DNA from: Phocoena phocoena
Lineage: Eukaryota; Chordata; Mammalia; Artiodactyla; Phocoenidae
Assembly: GCF_963924675.1 (NCBI RefSeq)
Contig: NC_089220.1
Location: 159,625,270 to 159,689,269 of the forward strand
Length of the DNA: 64,000 nt
Direction of reading: 5' to 3'
Position numbers and translations under genes: made by a program. The notes under the pieces are model-generated. The model searched no databases and was not told the origin of the DNA. It saw only the letters and a list, made by a program, of their open reading frames with translations. Shown here piece after piece: positions 13,119 to 25,735 of this stretch (its first letter is position 1; each line of letters begins with the position of its first letter).

Positions 13119-14181
13119 GCAGGCTGCAGGAGCTAAAGCTCTGGGCCCTCACTTGTCAGGAGGCCTCTCTATCTCCAGCCCAAGCTGAACTGCAGATATC
13201 TTAAAAAAAAGTAATTTTGCTAGCTGCCTGAAATGACCCCGAGCAGGTTACGAAGTATCTCTTGCTGAAAAATAACTGGGGCATTGTTGTGAGGATGAAA
13301 TGAGACAGCTTCTCTGAGTGCCATTCACTGGGCCTGACATATTAATTTAAGTGTTTGATAAATACTATGTGCCTGCCACCAGCACCAATAAGAACCAGTA
13401 CTCTAAATGTTTCTCTCTTCTCTCTGCAGCCGAAGAATACGTCCTTTCATGGGCGTCGTCATGGCTGCTTGCCCCTGGATGACAACAGCAAGCTCATGGC
13501 AGGCTTTCGTTCCTAACCCCTTTCAGCCACCAACTTCCTTTCAGATGCAACAGAAGCTGAGGCCAGCAGACGGGTGAAGCTGGCAGGCCTCCTGCTTTGC
13601 CCCCAGCTTCCTTTCCTGGGCAGAAGGGGAGTGGGACCAGCAGGAGGGAGCCCTTGGCCATGACCAGAGCTCTGCATCTGGAGAGAGAGAGGATCTGGGG
13701 AAGACCCGTGCGCTTAACCCGTCTCCCAGGAGCGGTCCCCCAGCCCTGAGTCTGCAGAGGGTTCATTCTGCAGCGGGGCAGCCCAGACAGCAGAGCTGCC
13801 CTGTTCCCTTTCAGCCTGCGGCTGCCATAGCACCTGACACAGGGCAGCCAACGGTGGACCTTTCACTACTCTTGGGATTGCAAAAGTGTCCCCTGAGTGG
13901 GTCTGGACCCCAAGAGTATATAGAGCCATGAGTGAGCAAAGGAAAGGAACAGCCCGCCAGAAGGGATCTGGCCTGTGGAAAAGCAAGAATCAGCAGAGAC
14001 ATTCAACCACTTGAACCAAAAGTAATAAAAAGTAAAATTGAAGAGAATTATGGCATAAAAATACTTTGTGGAAACAAGAAACATGACTCTTGCATTTAAA
14101 ATTTCAATTGATGAATTAAAGTAGAGGATGGTTGAGATCTGAATTAGTGGCCCAGAAGATTCAGTGAAAAGAAAAGTCTCA
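13119..14181. other. Unique sequence; possible MIR trace
   Basis: Segment 13270-13370 (tgaaatgagacagcttctc, aagtgtttgataaatacta) resembles MIR. A strong acceptor-like site (tttctctcttctctctgcag) ends at 13429. No coding exon recognised after it. Confidence 0.4.
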
Positions 14182-14193
14182 AAATATAGAACA

Positions 14194-14497
14194 GGGCTTC
14201 CCTGGTGGCGCAGTGGTTAAGAATCTACCTGTCAATGAAGGGGACACGGGTTTCGAGCCCGTGTCCGGGAAGATCCTACATGCCTCGGAGCAACGAAACT
14301 TGTGTGCCACAACTACTGAGCCTGCACTCTAGAGCCCGTGAGCCAAAAGTACTGAAGCCCGCGCGCCTAGAGCCCGTGCTCCGCAACAAGAGAAGCCACC
14401 ACAATGAGAAGCCCGCGCACCGCAACTAAGAGTAGCCCCCACTCGCCGCAACTAGGGAAAGCCCACGCGCAGCAATGAAGACCCAACGCAGCCAAAA
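14194..14497 (+). repeat. CHR-1-type SINE, long form
   Basis: From 'gggcttccctggtggcgcag' through B-box-like 'gggtttcgagcccg', 'ctagagcccgtg' repeats and 'agacccaacgcagcc' to a short A tail. Flanked by aaatRtagaaca at 14182-14193 and 14498-14509. Intact long form. Confidence 0.95.
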
Positions 14498-14509
14498 AAA
14501 TGTAGAACA

Positions 14510-16670
14510 AAATTACAAACAGATGGAAATATTAAAGGAACAGATAACATACTTGAAAGTTAGATCCAGAAGACCTTACATGTGGATAGCAAAATTCCCA
14601 GAAAGGTAAAAGAACCACGTAGAGGAGAAGCAATAATTTAAAAAATAATAATAATAATAAATTCCTGTGTGCTAAAAAAAAGACTTGAGCGCTCAAAGTG
14701 AATAAATTTACCAGATCCCAGTCTGGATTAATAAAACAGCCACTTAAGGAATATCCTAGTAAAATTTCTGAATTCCAAGAGAAAAGAAAAAATCTTTCAT
14801 ACTCTGGACTAAAAGGAAAAGAATCAGCAAGGCACTGGATTTGTCTTCTAGAACACTGAAAGCTAGAAATGGTGGAATAACATTTAAAACTACTGAGAGA
14901 AAAGCAGCCAAGATTACTGTACAACTATTAGGGTAAAAGACAAATATTCAACATTGTGCAAAGATTCAGAGAATAAATCATAATCTACTTCCATTTGATG
15001 AAAATATTATACTTGAGGACTCTAATCAAACTACAAATAAAGCAGAAAAAAAGACCTGAAGATTGGAGTGATGGGCAATGAGCTTTGCGGTGTGTGTGTT
15101 GTGATATATGTAAAATGATAGCGTGGTCAGGAATGTGTAACGTAAGTGCTAGATAAGGATCTTGGAATAGAAACGATTCTACAAGCAAAACTCTAATAAT
15201 AGCCGGGAACTAAAAGCACTCAACTACCTGATCGTGCAGTGGCCTGTGTGATCCATCTGGGTCCAGGAACCTGCAGGGTAGTTGTAACGTTCTCAAGCTT
15301 CCTTCTTAATGAGGTAATGGAGTGCCATGGTGGAGAGACATCGTTTGCTCTGTGTTTTGTTTTTACGTACAGTGGTAGAGAAATATTTGTCCCTGTGTAC
15401 CAGGTGTAGGATGGTATCCACTAGGAAAATGGAAAATTATGGTAGAACTTTGCATTTCTCAAGTCAGCTAAGGACTAACAAAAATCCACACCTACCCCTT
15501 GCCTCATCCCCACTCCCCAGCCCCACATCCTGGAAGGTCTCCATTTCCTTGGCTAAGGATACAGAAACTTGAAGAGACCACACAGAACTAGAAAAGTTGT
15601 GTGTTTTGGTGGAGCTGGAATCCTGGATCTGAGAGGCTTAACTCTGTTATGCTTCACAGACGTATATTTTTAGGACTTGCATTTCTGTTCAGGGAGAATT
15701 TATACAAACAACCCTAATACTTCCATTTCAGGAGTGAACACAGACATGCAGATCTGCTGGTTCTTGAGCCCAATTCAGAGCCATCAAGGCCTCGTCTCTG
15801 GAGCTGGAGTGGGAGTCAGAGTCAGTATCCAGGCACCCTGAGTGGCCCCTCGGCATCCATCTTTCCGGTAGGAAAGCAGCTTGCCTGTAAATCTCCTAAC
15901 TAACAAGAAGGAAAAGGGAGACGGGAAGGAGAATGTGATCACATCAGCAAACTCAAGAAAAAGAGAAGAAACAACAGTATAAAATAAATAGTAAACAAAG
16001 TAGTACGGAAGGTTTAAAATCTATAATCTTTGTTACACTAAGTGTGCATAGGCTGAGTTCCCTATTATATTAAAATACAGAAATCGTAACCTATATGTTG
16101 TTTATAAGAAGCACACTTAAACCAATCAAGATAGGATGAAAATGAAGGAATAGGCAAAGTGATCCAGGCAAATACAGGGAGGAAAACACCCAGAAGTGGC
16201 AATATTAACCTTAGACAAAGTAGTGTTTAAGATTACTAATACAAAACAAAATAGAAAGAGGCCTTATAATAAAGGCAGACTTTATGAAAAAAATATAATC
16301 AGTATAAATCTGTATTCACCAAACAACACAACAGCTAAACGTATAAAGCAAAAATGATTAGGAATGCAAAGAGAATGTTGTAAAAGTGTGATTGTAGTTG
16401 AAGATTTAAGAAATAAACTTCTTTTTAAGGAAATTTCCACACATACATAGAAGAGGAGAGAATTACACTATGTTATAAAAGTGTTATGACTCCTGTGTTT
16501 TCATCACCCAGCTTTAAAAATTATCAACATGGTGCCAATTATGATAGGAGATTTTAATGTATCAATCTCAGAATTGCCAACCTATTAGATAAAAAGGCTT
16601 GTAAAAACAGAAATTGAACAAGATAATCAACAAATACTGTTTAATAGATATGCAGTTTTATATACAGAGA
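14510..16670 (+). repeat. Old L1/HAL1-like sequence
   Basis: A-rich sense-strand texture with L1 phrases: 'ccaagagaaaagaaaaaatc', a 'gctagaaatggtggaataac' segment typical of the region after ORF1, and the ORF2-like 'ttataagaagcacacttaaa' and 'ggcaatattaaccttagac'. All frames are broken. Identity with HAL1 versus L1M is not resolved. Segments 15080-15900 are more unique. Confidence 0.55.
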
Positions 16671-16691
16671 ACTTTGCATTCCAGAAATACA

Positions 16692-17250
16692 CTAGTCCCC
16701 CTTTATCTGTGAGGGATACATTCCAAGACCCACAGTGGATGGCTGAAACCATGGACGGTGCCAAACCCTATATATGCTATGTTTTCTCCTATACATACAT
16801 ACATACCTATGATACAGTTTAATTTATAAATTAGGTACAGTAAGAGATTAATAACAATAACCAGTAGTAAAATAGAAAAATTATAACAATATAATAAAAG
16901 TTATGTAAATGTGGTCCCTCATTCTCAAAATGCCTTACTGTACACATTTAATGTCTTTTCCATCTTAACTAAGCACTTATCACACACTGTGGCTGTAACT
17001 TTTGCAGTTTGAGTTTCAGCAGCAAAACTAGCATGAATTTGTTTTTTCTTCTTCACAATTTCATCGATAGAAGATTCATTATCTTAGCAACCTCAGCATA
17101 TGATTTTATTTCCTTATGAAGTCAAGAACTTTTGCCTTTTCACTTACTGAGGCATTTGCAGCTTCTCTTCGGCATTTCGCATTGCCAGCATCACTCCTCT
17201 TGCGTTTTGGGGTCAATATTAAGTAGAATAAGGGTTATTAGAATACAAAC
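16692..17250 (+). mobile_element. Tigger2/MER2-type DNA transposon remnant
   Basis: Begins 'agtccccctttatctgtgag', continues 'acccacagtggatggctgaaa', 'ccaaaccctatatatgctatg' and 'gtacagtaagagattaataa', all hallmark MER2/Tigger2 terminal sequence. It goes on into an internal part near 17030-17210 that lacks an open transposase frame. A pogo-like mariner element; non-autonomous today. Confidence 0.75.
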
Positions 17251-18120
17251 TTTTTGATACCATGACAGTCAGTCTGATAATTGAGTCAGCTAATGACCAA
17301 GAAACAGACATTTCTTCAAAGAAGAAATACAAATGGTCAATGAGTGCATGAAAAACATGCCCAGTATCATTAGTCACTAGGGAAATGCAAATCAACCAAC
17401 AAAAAGCTACCACTTCATACCCACTAGGCTGGCTGTAAGAGTGTGAGCAAAGATGTGGAGAAATGAGAATCCTTTGCTGGTGGGAAGATAATAAAATGGT
17501 GCAGCTGCCCTGGAAAATGTGTCAGTTCCTCAAAAATGTGAACATAGAATACGATCCAGCAATTCCCTCTTGGGTATATACTCAGCAGAGTTGAAAACTT
17601 ATATTCATACAAAAAGTTGTGTACAAGTATTTATAGTCACATTGTTTGTAATACCAAAAAATGGAGCAACAACCCAAATATCCATCATCTGAAGAATGGA
17701 AAAATAAAATGTAGTGTATCCATACAATGGAATGTTATTCAGCCACAAAAACGGATGGAATTCTGATACGTGCCACATACAACATGGATGAACCTTGAAT
17801 ACATTATGCTAAGTGAAAGAAGCCAGTCCTGTAAGACCACATAGTGTATGATTCCATTTATGTGAAATGTCCAGAATAGACAAATCCATAGAGACAGAAA
17901 GTAGATAAATTGTTGCTGTGGGCTGGGAAGAGGGGGATGTGGAGTGAATGCTACTGGCTATGGAGTTTCTTTTTGAAAAATGATAAAAATCTTCCATTCA
18001 CAGGGGTGATATTTGCACAACATTGTGAATATATTATCAACCACTTAATTATATACTTTAAATGGTGAATTTTATGGTATGTGAGCTACATATATCTCAA
18101 TAAAAGTTAAATATATGTAT
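17251..18120 (+). repeat. L1M 3' end
   Basis: Classic L1 3' flank on the sense strand: 'caatggaatgttattcagcc', 'ccttgaatacattatgctaa', 'gtgtatgattccatttatg', ending with 'tatatctcaataaaagtt' as poly(A) signal and tail. Diverged, so an older family. Confidence 0.9.
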
Positions 18121-18249
18121 ATTTCACATATAGATATTTATGGAAAAGATCAATGACAGAGAAAACCTTAATTTTAAAAAGCAGAAAGTTTACTGGCTAC
18201 GTTATCTGATCATAGCAATTCAATTAGGTAGATAAGAGATAATAAAAGT
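18121..18249. other. Spacer between L1 fragments
   Basis: A/T-rich, probably L1-derived, but not firmly assigned. Confidence 0.4.
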
Positions 18250-18980
18250 ACACGTTACAAAGATGGCCAAAATGATATTTAAAACTTGAAAGTTAAGAAA
18301 CACTCTCCACCATTATGATCCAATAATACGAAGTGCTGGTGAGGATGTGGAGCTACTGGAATGCTCATACATTGCTGGTGGGAATGCAAAATAGTACAGA
18401 CACTGGGGAAAACTGTTAGACCGTTTGTATAAAGTTAAACACAAACCTACCATGTGACCCAGCAATCCCGCTTCTGGATACTCACCTAAGTAAAACAAAA
18501 ACCTATGTTCACACAAAAACCTCTGCGGGGATATTTTTAGCAGCTTTATTGATAATTGCTGAGACCTGAAAACAACCCAAATGTCTGTCAGCAGCTGCCT
18601 AGATAAACTGGTACATGCATACAATGGGAAACTGCTTGGCAATTAAAAGAAATGAACTATTGACACATGCAGCAGTGTACATGAATCTCAAATGTATCAT
18701 GTTAAGTGAGAGAAGCCAGACTCAAAAGGTTCAAATTCTAGGATTCCATTTATATGATGTTCTAGAAAAGGAAAAACTACAGGGATGGAGAACAGATCAG
18801 TGATGGCCAGGGTCTAAGACTTGGTGGAGAGTTTGACTGCAAAGTGGTAACACAGAGGAATAACGTGGCGGGCAGGGGAAGTGTGATGGACCTGTTAGTA
18901 TCTCCATTGTTGTGGTTGTGGGATGGCATTTGTCAGAATGTATAGAACTGTAATTAAAAAGAGTCAATTTTACTGAATGT
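18250..18980 (+). repeat. L1M 3' end, second copy
   Basis: Repeats the same L1 landmarks: 'catacattgctggtgggaatg', 'accatgtgacccagcaatcc', 'gatttccatttatatgatg'-like and 'aatgtatagaactgtaatta'. Independent from the copy just upstream, because both carry the same region. Confidence 0.88.
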
Positions 18981-19990
18981 AAATTTGAAAAGAAAGAAAG
19001 AAAAATATCCTTCAAAATAATGCTTGGAACCAAAGAACAAAACAAACCCCACCAAAAATCAAAATTAAATTTTCTTTAACACTCTGTGCCAAAATATACA
19101 GGGTGTAGTTAAAGCTATATTCCAAAGAAAAGTTATAGCCTTAAATCCCTTCATAATTAAAGAATAAAAATATAAAATAACTTAGCAGTCATTTTTAAAA
19201 ATTAAAAAAGAAAAATAAGATTAAAAGAAAGTACAAGAATTAAAAACATTAATGCTGAAATCAGTGAAATAAAAAACCAAAGTATTTTTACAAGAACAAA
19301 TAAATCCTAGAGTTATTTGAATAACTCAATATGGAAAAAGCCCTCTGAGCCTGATTACAAGTTGAAAAAGGAAAAAGGAGACAGAGCCACAGCTACATAG
19401 ATATTAAAATAATTTTAAGAGACTATCACTTGCAATTCTTTGACAAAACTTGAAAACTTAGAGGTAATGGATGATTTCTTAGAAAAAGTACAATTGTCAA
19501 AATTGATGAAAGAATAATAGGACAATTACTGTAGAAAAAAGTGAAATGTTGTTTGAGAATCTGCCATTAACACAATGTCACAGTTGATTTCTATCTAATC
19601 TTTAAAGAACTGTTCATTCCAAGGTTATTTAAACTATTCCAGGCCATAAAAATAGTTCATTCATTCATTTATGAGTCCTGCATCATTTACATCAAAACTT
19701 GAAAGACAAATCAAATAATGAAGTTATAAATCAATCTCCCCTATAAATAGAGATGCAAAAAATTCTAAGTAAAATATTAGCAAACTGACTCAAGCAACAT
19801 ATCAAAAATTGATAAATTCTGATTAGGAATGCAAGGAACTATCAGGAAATCTATTGATATAATTCAATCACAAATTTAGAATATCAATAAAATCCTTATC
19901 TACAATCATACCAACAGATGCAGAAGAGTCATTTGATAATAATCAGCATTTATTTTTTTTAAAAAAACTAAAAGAGGCATAGAATGAAAG
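18981..19990 (+). repeat. L1 ORF2-derived fragment
   Basis: Sense L1 ORF2 texture: 'aatgctgaaatcagtgaaat', 'tcattccaaggttatttaaac', 'aataaaatccttatctac' and a 'gcagaagagtcatttgataa' segment. Many stops and indels; no usable frame. Confidence 0.75.
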
Positions 19991-20499
19991 GAAATGACTT
20001 GTGCATAATTATACCAGATTCACTGGAGTGGAGAACAAAACTCAAAACAAAAACTAAGAAAAAAGCTGTGTCTATTACTGATAATATCTTACACTTTCAT
20101 GGCTCTTCATTCTTGTCAAAACACTTTCAGAAACATCGTCCCACTGTTCTCACAACTCTGTGAAGCCCGAGTTTGAGAACAAACTTCAACGGTGCTGGGC
20201 TTCATTTTTCATGTTTGGAAAAGAGGACTTGACCTAAGGGATGCCTGAGACCCACGTGGTGATGGACCCACTTCTGGCTGAAGTCGCCAAGTCAGAGCAG
20301 CAGAGGACGCAGAGACCCGCGGTTTCCAGCCCCACTTCCTTCCCTGTGCCTCGTGGAGAAACCAGGGCCTGAGTCCTCCTCATTCCAGGCAAGTACAGGC
20401 TCTGGAGCCCCAGCTGTGGGGCTATGTTTTTGTTGCCATTTTGGAAGAAGAAAATTAAGAAAAACCGTCCTGTTTAGGGTTTGCCCTTTTGGGGTGGGG
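19991..20499. other. Unique sequence
   Basis: No gene seen. 20085-20190 may be a MIR or similar trace. Confidence 0.4.
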
Positions 20500-20770
20500 G
20501 AGAATGAATTTTCATTTTCTTGTAATTTCAAACATGCAAAAATGTTGGAAGCATAGCACAAAGAACCCTGTTATGCCCCTTCTCAGATGCACCAATTATT
20601 TACATTTTGCTCAATTTGGTTTATCTGAGCAACAAATTACTCTCTTACTCTATTTATGTAAACATTCTTCTTCCTGAACTGATTGAGAATAAGTTGCTGA
20701 TCCTGTGCCCCTTTTGCCCCTAAATACTTGAGCGTGTTCTGTTACATAACCACAGGGCAATCAGAAGCAA
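20500..20770. repeat. Old L1M-like fragment
   Basis: 'gtaatttcaaacatgcaaaaa', 'acctaaatacttgagcgtg'-like and 'tacataaccacagggcaatc' match a segment frequent in old L1 elements and related to the one at 3.7-4.1 kb. Confidence 0.5.
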
Positions 20771-21785
20771 GAGACGTTTATAAACCACCACTAGCTAATA
20801 ACAACCCCGATGCACATTTCATATTTTTCTTATCTGGAATCGAAGCCCAGATCATGCAGTATCATTTCTCTTCCATCTATTTCAATGTGGAGACATTTCT
20901 CAATATTTCATTGTCCTTTGTGAACTTATGGAAGAGCAGGAGGCAGTTCTGTAGAATTTCTCCGAAAAGGAGAGAAGCATCCCCGACACCCAGGCACTGG
21001 CAGAGCCCGCCAGTTGGGCCGTGGTGCTGCTCTGAGCAGCCTGCATCCACAGGAAGAGATCAGTGTTCTGCTGAAGCCCAGCGATATCACAGCACCCCAG
21101 GGCCACCCTGTGACCATGCTGGATCATGACAAAAACAAAACCACCTCCTGATCATGTCTCAACACAGAGAAAACACGACCATTGCCAAAGCTGCAAAGTA
21201 CCAGACACCCGCTCTGGCTAATAAGTGACAGCTGCTCTAGCCTGCCCTCCCCATAGACAGGATTAGGACGTCTGGGCATAGCTTACCCCTGTGTCTCAAC
21301 AGTAACCAACCCAGAAGCAAAGCCCATGCCCTTAAACCCTCCTCCATACCACCTGTCCCAAATCCCATAGGTCCTCCTAACACGCTTTGATAGGACGAAG
21401 AATAAGGCCGGCTTGTCCAAACGCAGGGATGCTGCTGTTGTCCAAACACAGGGATGCTGCTGGCCATCTTTGATTGATCCTCCCAACTGGGGCTGGTTTG
21501 GGGTTTCCTTGTGATTAGACAAAGAAGCTGACACATCTAGGATGGACACTGAGTGAATTTTAGAACATAACTTGGCCTGGGTGGCTTTTCAACAACCAGT
21601 TGAATACATTTTCCTTAAACGTGATCCGAGAGATCACGGGGTCCCAGTGGTGGGCCAGAGGGGCCCTGCAGTCACTTTGGCCATCCTCAGACAATTCTCC
21701 AAATTATTGTGGAGTATCTTTGTTGTCCCTGAAAGTAAGGATGCTTTCCCGGACGGGTAGTAGAAATGGCAGTTCCTCAGTTGGA
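20771..21785. other. Unique sequence with a 25-bp tandem duplication
   Basis: No gene recognised. Contains two nearly identical 25-base units at 21413-21437 and 21438-21462. Open frames up to 133 codons (20728-21129) show no familiar features. Confidence 0.5.
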
Positions 21786-22119
21786 ACTGGCTCCTTTTCT
21801 CTGAAATGCTTGTTCATATCCTTTGCCTATTTTCTACTGGGTTGTGTTTTCTTACTTATTGATTTCTAGGAGGTCTTTATGTATATTTGGTAGTAATCTT
21901 TCATCAATGATATTTATGGCAATACCTTCTTCCAGTTTGTAATTTGTCTTTTCACTTTCTTTAGGGTGTCTTCTGTTTGTTTGTTTTTTAAATTGTGTTT
22001 TTTTTTACTTTTTATCGTGGAAAATTTCAAACACGTAAGAGTCGAAAGTATAGTATAATGAATCCCCAGATACCTGGGTTTTAACAATACACCAGTTTTT
22101 AACAATTATCAATGAGTGA
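21786..22119 (-). repeat. Old L1 fragment, antisense
   Basis: Plus strand reads antisense L1: 'gcttgttcatatcctttgcc', 'gatttctaggaggtctttatg' and 'ccagtttgtaatttgtcttt'. Then a related segment 'cgtggaaaatttcaaacacg'. Confidence 0.75.
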
Positions 22120-22134
22120 CTGAAGGTATTTTTG

Positions 22135-22370
22135 TTTGTTTGTTTGTTTTTGGTTTTTTTGGGTTTTTTTGGTTTTTTTGTGGTACGCGGGCCTCTCACT
22201 GTTGTGGCCTCTCCTGTCGTGGAGCACAGGCTCTGGACACGCAGGCTCAGCGGCCATGGCTCACGGACCCAGCCGCTCCGCGGCATGTGGGATCTTCCCA
22301 GACCGGGACACGAACCCGTGTCCCCTGCATTGGCAGGCAGACTCTCAACCACTGCGCCACCAGGGAAGCC
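22135..22370 (-). repeat. CHR-2-type SINE
   Basis: (GTTT)n and T-rich tail complement, then 'gcgggcctctcactgttgtg' to 'gcgccaccagggaagcc'. Flanked by ctgaaggtatttttg at 22120-22134 and 22371-22385. Open frames of 80-115 residues here are SINE translations. Confidence 0.95.
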
Positions 22371-22385
22371 CTGAAGGTATTTTTG

Positions 22386-22836
22386 ATGAAAAAAGTTATT
22401 AATTTTAGGTAGTCAAGTTTCTCGGTATTTTATCATTAGAGATTCTTTGGTCTTATTTATTTTTAAAATAAATAAGTATCTTTTGGGATAATTTTAGATT
22501 TATGGAAGAGTTGCAAGGATGGTAAGTGCAGAGTTCCCGTCTCCCTTGACCAGTTTCCATTTTCCCTAACGTTATCCTACATTACCATGGGACATTGTTA
22601 AAATTAAGACACCAACACTGGTGCATTACTATTAACTAAACACCAGACTCTGGATTTTGCTGATTTTTCCATTCACAGCCTTTTCTGTTCCAGGACCTCA
22701 CGCAGGAAACCACAGTGCATCTGTTTGTCACATCTCTTAATCTGCTCCAGGACCCTTTCTCCGGCTTTCTTTACTTTTCATGCCCTGACACTTCTGAGGA
22801 GTAGTGGTCAAGTATTTTGTAGACAAGGCCTTATTT
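22386..22836 (-). repeat. Old L1-class repeat, antisense
   Basis: 'gataattttagatttatgga', 'agagttgcaaggatggtaag' and 'tctgaggagtagtggtcaag' also occur, diverged, at 63.48-63.80 kb, so both are copies of the same old element. The 'tttgtagac' end is part of it. Family name uncertain (L1M type likely). Confidence 0.55.
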
Positions 22837-22849
22837 AAAAATTAGTCCT

Positions 22850-23080
22850 GGGCTTCCCTGGTGGCGCAGTGGTTGAGAGTCCGCCTGCCGATGCAGGGGA
22901 CACGGGTTCGTGCCCCGGTCTGGGAAGATCCCACATGCCGCGGAGCGGCTGGGCCCGTGAGCCATGGCTGCTGAGCCTGCGCGTCCGGAGCCTGTGCTCC
23001 GCAACGGGAGAGGCCACAACAGTGAGAGGCCCGCATACCACACACACAAAAAATAAATAAATAAAAACAAATAAATAAAT
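22850..23080 (+). repeat. CHR-2-type SINE
   Basis: 'gggcttccctggtggcgcag' to a mixed A-rich tail (aaataaataaataaaaac). Flanked by aaaaattagtcct at 22837-22849 and 23081-23093. It lies head to head with the copy at 22135-22370, about 480 bases away. Confidence 0.95.
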
Positions 23081-23093
23081 AAAAATTAGTCCT

Positions 23094-24180
23094 TACTTGC
23101 AGGCTAGAAGAAGTCACCTATGTTTTCTTCTAAAAGTTAAAATTTTTTCTCTTGACATTCAAGTTCTTAATCTATTCAGGATTTACTTGTATAATGAAGA
23201 TCCACGTTCATTTCTTTTTCCATAGAGATAACCTATTTTTTGTCATTGAGCAGTTTCTCTTTTCCCCAAGGATGTGCCATGACCCCTAGGGCATATTTTA
23301 ATGTTCCTCTTTTGCATGGTTCTGTTTCAGGCTATTTCATTCCATTGGTCACTTTGCCTGTCTGCCAATAACGCAGTTGCCTTAATTATTCTAGCTTTAT
23401 CCTGAGTCTTTGTGTTTGGCAGAGGTAGTCTCTTCTCTTTCATCTTCTTCTTCTGAAGTGTCTTGGATAGTCTTTGCTCTTCCTCGTACATTTGTCATGT
23501 TTCATAAAAATGAACACACACGTTCTATTGTGAACTTTGATGGGAGTTGCATTAACGCTATAGATCATTATGTGAATTATGACACTTTTAGGTTAAACTT
23601 TCCTGCCCATCAACATAAAATATCATTCCCTTTATTTGGGTCTTCTTTAATGTTTTTCAATAAAGGTATACAACTTACTGTGTGTATAGGGCTTGCATAT
23701 TTTTTATTAGATTTATTTCTAGGTTCATTAAGGTTTTTGTTACTATTAAATGGTGTCTTCTTAAAATGAAATTTTCTAATTGGTTGTTGCTAGTGAGTAG
23801 AATAAAACTGTCATTTATATGTTTATATATATCATCTTGCCAAACTCTCTTTCCTTTTTATATCTAGTAATTCATTTGTTAATTCCCTTTAGTTTCCTAT
23901 GAAGACAATCATATCATCATAAAATATTATAATTTTATTTCCTCCCTTTCAGTCCTTATGACTTGAATTTCTTTTTCTTGTTTTGTGCTGGCTGGGACAT
24001 GTTGAATGGACATGGTAATAGTGGACATTGTTGCCTTCTTTCTGACTTTATAAGACACTATTCCTACTGTTTTTTTTAAATCAAAGTTATACTTGCCTCA
24101 TGAAATGAATTGAGGAATAAACTTTTTTTCTTTATTCTAGATATGTCTTTATAAAATTAAAATAATCTATTCCTCAAATA
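23094..24180 (-). repeat. Old L1 ORF2-derived sequence, antisense
   Basis: Plus strand gives antisense L1 ORF2 phrases: 'attccattggtcactttgcc', 'ttaattattctagctttat', 'tgatgggagttgcattaacg' and 'ttgttgccttctttctgac'. The 119-codon open frame at 23410-23769 is an antisense reading of this. Confidence 0.8.
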
Positions 24181-24330
24181 GGTTGACTTGCCTGTAAGAC
24201 AAACTGTGCTTGGTGTTTTCTTTAATGGGAAAGAGCCCATTTCTGACATACATCATGTTTAGAAAGTCACTAATTTTTCAAATGAAAACCTACTTATGAC
24301 ATTTATTTTTCCAGTAAAAAAGACTCTCCT
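24181..24330. other. Short unique stretch
   Basis: Nothing recognised. Confidence 0.4.
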
Positions 24331-24373
24331 TATCTATCTATCTATCTGTCTGCCTATCTATCTATCTGTCAAT
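24331..24373. repeat. (TATC)n tetranucleotide microsatellite
   Basis: Imperfect tatc repeats with tgtc and tgcc variants. Confidence 0.9.
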
Positions 24374-25735
24374 CATGAAACCTTTGTAGTAGCTGACTCT
24401 GCTGTGTGGCTTTTGGGTTAAATATTAGCTGAACACTTTTGAAGGGCAAGTTTCTGATTAAAGAAACTGATTTCTCAAGTGCATTTTAAATAAACACACA
24501 CATGCATTTACATCATATTGTTCTTACCAAAATACTTTTGAGAAAATGACAGTGTTTTAAAATAACTTAATTCTCTGTGTGTGGATTGTTAAAAATCTCT
24601 TTTGTGATTCTAGGCTGACTTCTTTTTGCCACTACATTCATGTCTCATCATGTCCCTCCTGACTTGCTGAAACATGATTACCTGGAAAGGAAGTTCTCCT
24701 AGGAACAGAGATGAGTTCTGTGAGAAAGAGGAAGACAGACAGGCGTCCATAGCAAGCCTGGGCGTGTTTCTTAGGTCTCCTTTAAGATTCAGTCCTTGAA
24801 GAACAGATTGAACTCTTGCTCCCAAAGATAAGATCAACTTTTCAGAGGAAATGTCAAAAATTTAAGAAATAAGAGCAAAACTATTATTAATCATACCTTC
24901 ACTTACATAGCTGTTTTGAAAGCCTCCAATGTGCAAGGTACCATAGTTGACACTAAGGATATGAGGAATAAATATGAAGCAGTTCTTGCCCCCAAGCAAC
25001 TCACAGTCTAACAGTATTAAGTTGATAATTAAATATGCACAGGGTATTGTGGAAGGTGAAAGTGTGTGTTCAAAGACAGCTTCCGGGGGGAAATGATGCT
25101 CCAGAGTAGGAACTAAGCCTACAGATGGTCCACAGTAAAGAATCAACACTTTGTTTTCAGTAAACAATGAATGATGATTCTCTTCTACTACTAGGTCTGA
25201 GTTGAACTACCTAGCACCCCAATTGCCTTACTGAAGCCAGCAAAAAAGCCAGCCAGTATGTTTAAAAAACATAGTCTTCCTAAAAGCATCAAAGAACTAA
25301 ACAGATAGTGAAGAGTTACAAGGACAGGATGCGGGATGAGATAGGAATCCAGGGAACGAAGTCCAGTATTGGGACTGCTTTTGCCTAGAGGACACTTTTT
25401 GACCCAGAAGAGGTGGGTGCATGGCTGGCAGCACAGGGATAGCCTTCCAGGGCTAGGAGGACAAGCAATGGACTCAGGGAGGTGCGGGGGTGTGGGTAGT
25501 CTTCAAGGGCTGCACCATAGGAATAAAGGAAAACCTGAAGTAACCATGATGTTAACTGCAGCCTACTTTCAAGTCCTTTGGATTGTCTAGAAAAAATCTC
25601 AACTGTTACAATACTGAGGTAATAATGATTGTTGGTGTGCCGAAGACCTTGGCAGAAACTTAAGAAAAGCATCTCTGGAGGGAAATAACACCTATGCTTG
25701 GTCACAGCTTATTTCTATAAACAATTGTAAAACTG
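24374..25735. other. Unique intergenic sequence
   Basis: No gene seen. 24905-25080 ('ccaatgtgcaaggtaccatag', 'gcaactcacagtctaacag') looks like an old L2-class fragment. Confidence 0.45.

Noticed and set aside
12000..13204. Long open frames (177, 212 and 268 codons) on both strands
   Set aside because: They overlap each other in GC-rich DNA and the TG/CG microsatellite; no domain, start context or splice structure supports them.
22135..23080. Possible tRNA genes
   Set aside because: The A- and B-box-like sequences belong to tRNA-derived SINEs; no cloverleaf with intact acceptor stem is present.
24331..24373. Array that could be mistaken for a CRISPR-like repeat
   Set aside because: It is a simple (TATC)n microsatellite in a mammalian genome.
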